Below are positions 6,829 through 7,805 of a stretch of 7,805 nt of DNA, piece by piece; the stretch's first letter is position 1, and every line of letters begins with the position of its first letter. Both the position numbers and the translations under genes were made by a program. Origin of the DNA: Clostridiales bacterium. Lineage in GTDB: Bacteria; Bacillota; Peptococcia; Peptococcales; Peptococcaceae. The stretch lies in contig QAKL01000041.1 of assembly GCA_003343815.1 (NCBI GenBank), positions 1-7,805 on the forward strand, given 5' to 3'. The notes beneath the pieces are model-generated. The model was given only the letters and a program-made list of their open reading frames with translations, had not been told where the DNA came from and ran no database searches.

Positions 6829-7629
6829 ATGGAATATATTGTAGCAGAGAATGATACTTTATCAGCGATTGCAAGTAAGTATAATGTGTCGGCGGAAAGG
6901 ATATTGCGCTTGAATAATTTAAGGAGCGCTGAGGATCTCCGCACCGGTATGGTGCTCGTGATAGACAATCTGCCACAACAAAATAAGGCGTGGGAGGATA
7001 CTCTGCCCCAGTGCGACAGCTGCCAAAAGGCAGAGCAACTGAAAGCGCAAGGGCGGGCAAATATACCTGGTGCGGATTTTGATGCAGGCTTCAATCAGCC
7101 TGCGGAAAATGAAGGAATCATTTACTGGCCGCCTGTCGATAATAATATCCCCCCCAATTATCCTCCGCGGCCGAACAGACCGCCTTATTATGTGCCTATT
7201 TATAACCAGGTGCAGTTTATCGAGCCGGAGCTTAACGGCTTAAACTATGCGTGGGAGGAGGCGGACAATTTTCGCTATATCCTAACTACGAATAAATACC
7301 GCTACCGCGAGGGCGAGCGGGTGCTGATTACTTTTAGAAAGCGCAATTTAAGCGATAAGACGGTGGTTTTGCGCTATCCGTCGGGGCAGTTGTTTGATTT
7401 TTATGTCTCAGACCAAAACGGTAATGAGCTGTGGCGCTGGTCAAATACGCGCAATTTCAGCAATGTGATGCGGGAGATAGTTTTATCGCCGAAGCAGGCG
7501 GAAACGACGAATATCGTCTGGGATCAGCGGACGACGAACGGGTATTGGATACCGGCGCAGAGGCTGACATTGTGGGGAGTGAATACGGCGACAGAGGTGA
7601 GTATCCCGTTAGAGATAATGATATATTAA
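6829..7629 (+). CDS. LysM protein with CxxC, Pro-rich linker and BsuPI domain
   Basis: The 266-aa protein starts directly with a LysM domain (residues 2-46: YIVAENDTLSAIASKYNV, then ILRLNNL and LRTGMVLVI). LysM binds N-acetylglucosamine-containing glycans such as peptidoglycan. There is no signal peptide or membrane helix. A CDSC pair (62-65) follows, then a Pro/Asn/Tyr-rich linker (about 100-124). Residues about 150-265 match the BsuPI family, named for the Bacillus subtilis intracellular proteinase inhibitor: YREGERVLITFRKRN, SGQLFDFYVSDQNG, ELWRWS and TLWGVN. AAAAGGAG (6813-6820) lies 8 nt before the ATG. A LysM protein without export signal recalls spore coat or cortex assembly proteins such as SafA, made in the mother cell; the promoter context would allow that, but no other sporulation gene is present. 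The protease-inhibitor activity is not demonstrated for such fusions. The gene is single, with its own terminator. Confidence 0.83.
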   Translation: MEYIVAENDTLSAIASKYNVSAERILRLNNLRSAEDLRTGMVLVIDNLPQQNKAWEDTLPQCDSCQKAEQLKAQGRANIPGADFDAGFNQPAENEGIIYWPPVDNNIPPNYPPRPNRPPYYVPIYNQVQFIEPELNGLNYAWEEADNFRYILTTNKYRYREGERVLITFRKRNLSDKTVVLRYPSGQLFDFYVSDQNGNELWRWSNTRNFSNVMREIVLSPKQAETTNIVWDQRTTNGYWIPAQRLTLWGVNTATEVSIPLEIMIY

Positions 7630-7630
7630 G

Positions 7631-7660
7631 AAAAAGCCAAGCAGAGATGCTTGGTTTTTT
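7631..7660 (+). terminator. Rho-independent terminator of the LysM-BsuPI gene
   Basis: A perfect 7-bp stem, CCAAGCA (7637-7643) with TGCTTGG (7648-7654), closes a GAGA tetraloop and is followed by six T residues. An A-run on the left extends the stem by A-U pairs. It starts directly after the stop codon. Confidence 0.92.
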
Positions 7661-7663
7661 GGC

Positions 7664-7691
7664 AGTTTGCAAAGGTATAGTTTTGCAAACT
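7664..7691. repeat. Inverted repeat of two TTTGCAAA palindromes
   Basis: AGTTTGCAAA (7664-7673) and TTTGCAAACT (7682-7691) form a perfect 10-bp inverted repeat around an 8-nt spacer. Each arm also contains the self-complementary octamer TTTGCAAA, 16 bp apart centre to centre. No T-run follows on either strand, so it is not a standard terminator. It may be a protein-binding site for a gene beyond the window, or part of a repeat element. Confidence 0.6.
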
Positions 7692-7732
7692 AGGAAAAAA
7701 CAACATAAAACCCTTTTTCAAAAAACCTCTCT

Positions 7733-7782
7733 CACGAGGGGGAGAGGGAACACGTTTCGATGTATTCCCTTTCCCCCTCGTG
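7733..7782. repeat. Long G/C-rich hairpin, possible dispersed intergenic repeat
   Basis: CACGAGGGGGAGAGGGAA (7733-7750) pairs with TTCCCTTTCCCCCTCGTG (7765-7782) over 18 bp with a single G-T wobble. Further pairing inside leaves a TTCG tetraloop (7756-7759). CTCCCCC (7784-7790) is a second possible partner for GGGGGAG (7738-7744). The strongly polarised G/C arms differ from the surrounding A/T-rich intergenic DNA, as in REP or MITE-like elements. The right limit may lie outside the window. No coding potential is seen in 7661-7805. Confidence 0.6.
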
Positions 7783-7805
7783 GCTCCCCCATTCCTTTTC
7801 CACCG

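Noticed and set aside
7457..7672. 71-codon open frame on the minus strand overlapping the LysM-BsuPI gene end
   Set aside because: It crosses the terminator and is antisense to the conserved BsuPI region; there is no supporting start signal.
7664..7691. TTTGCAAA inverted repeat as a terminator
   Set aside because: It is followed by AGGAAAAAA on the plus strand and by a non-T-run sequence on the minus strand.

Overview
The window looks like chromosomal DNA of a low-to-moderate GC Bacillota (Firmicutes) bacterium, perhaps Clostridia or Negativicutes. The evidence is strong AGGAGG-type ribosome binding sites, a TTG start codon, extended -10 promoters (TGnTATAAT), U-tailed terminators, and protein families common there (UPF0182, BsuPI, ATC hydrolase). 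The genus cannot be named from this sequence alone. I see no rRNA, tRNA, CRISPR array, transposase or phage gene.

Layout. (1) 1-3031, plus strand: a promoter at the left edge drives three overlapping genes. They encode a DUF695 protein with an RraB-like C-terminus, a Nudix hydrolase of the ADP-ribose pyrophosphatase type, and nicotinate phosphoribosyltransferase (pncB). A hairpin that can act as terminator in both directions closes the unit. (2) 3038-3770, minus strand: one gene of the L-2-amino-thiazoline-4-carboxylate (ATC) hydrolase family. It has its own good promoter and a perfect 14-bp palindrome in its leader. (3) 3782-6687, minus strand: one large UPF0182 membrane protein gene (941 aa, TTG start) with its own terminator. 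(4) 6753-7660, plus strand: a divergent gene for a LysM protein without signal peptide, with a CxxC, a Pro-rich linker and a BsuPI domain. Its upstream sequence fits a sigma-A promoter and also the sporulation sigma-K consensus. (5) 7661-7805: no gene. It holds an inverted repeat built from two TTTGCAAA palindromes, then a long G/C-rich hairpin that may be a dispersed intergenic element running to or past the window edge.

Function. The clearest link is in the left operon. NAPRT makes nicotinate mononucleotide from nicotinate and PRPP. The Nudix enzyme probably hydrolyses ADP-ribose or a related nucleotide, which would recycle AMP and ribose 5-phosphate, the PRPP precursor. Why a DUF695/RraB-like protein leads this operon is unexplained. 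The UPF0182/LysM-BsuPI divergent pair shares a 187-bp control region with an imperfect inverted repeat. Both proteins are poorly understood and are the most plausible place for undescribed biology here, although no complete new system can be shown from sequence alone.
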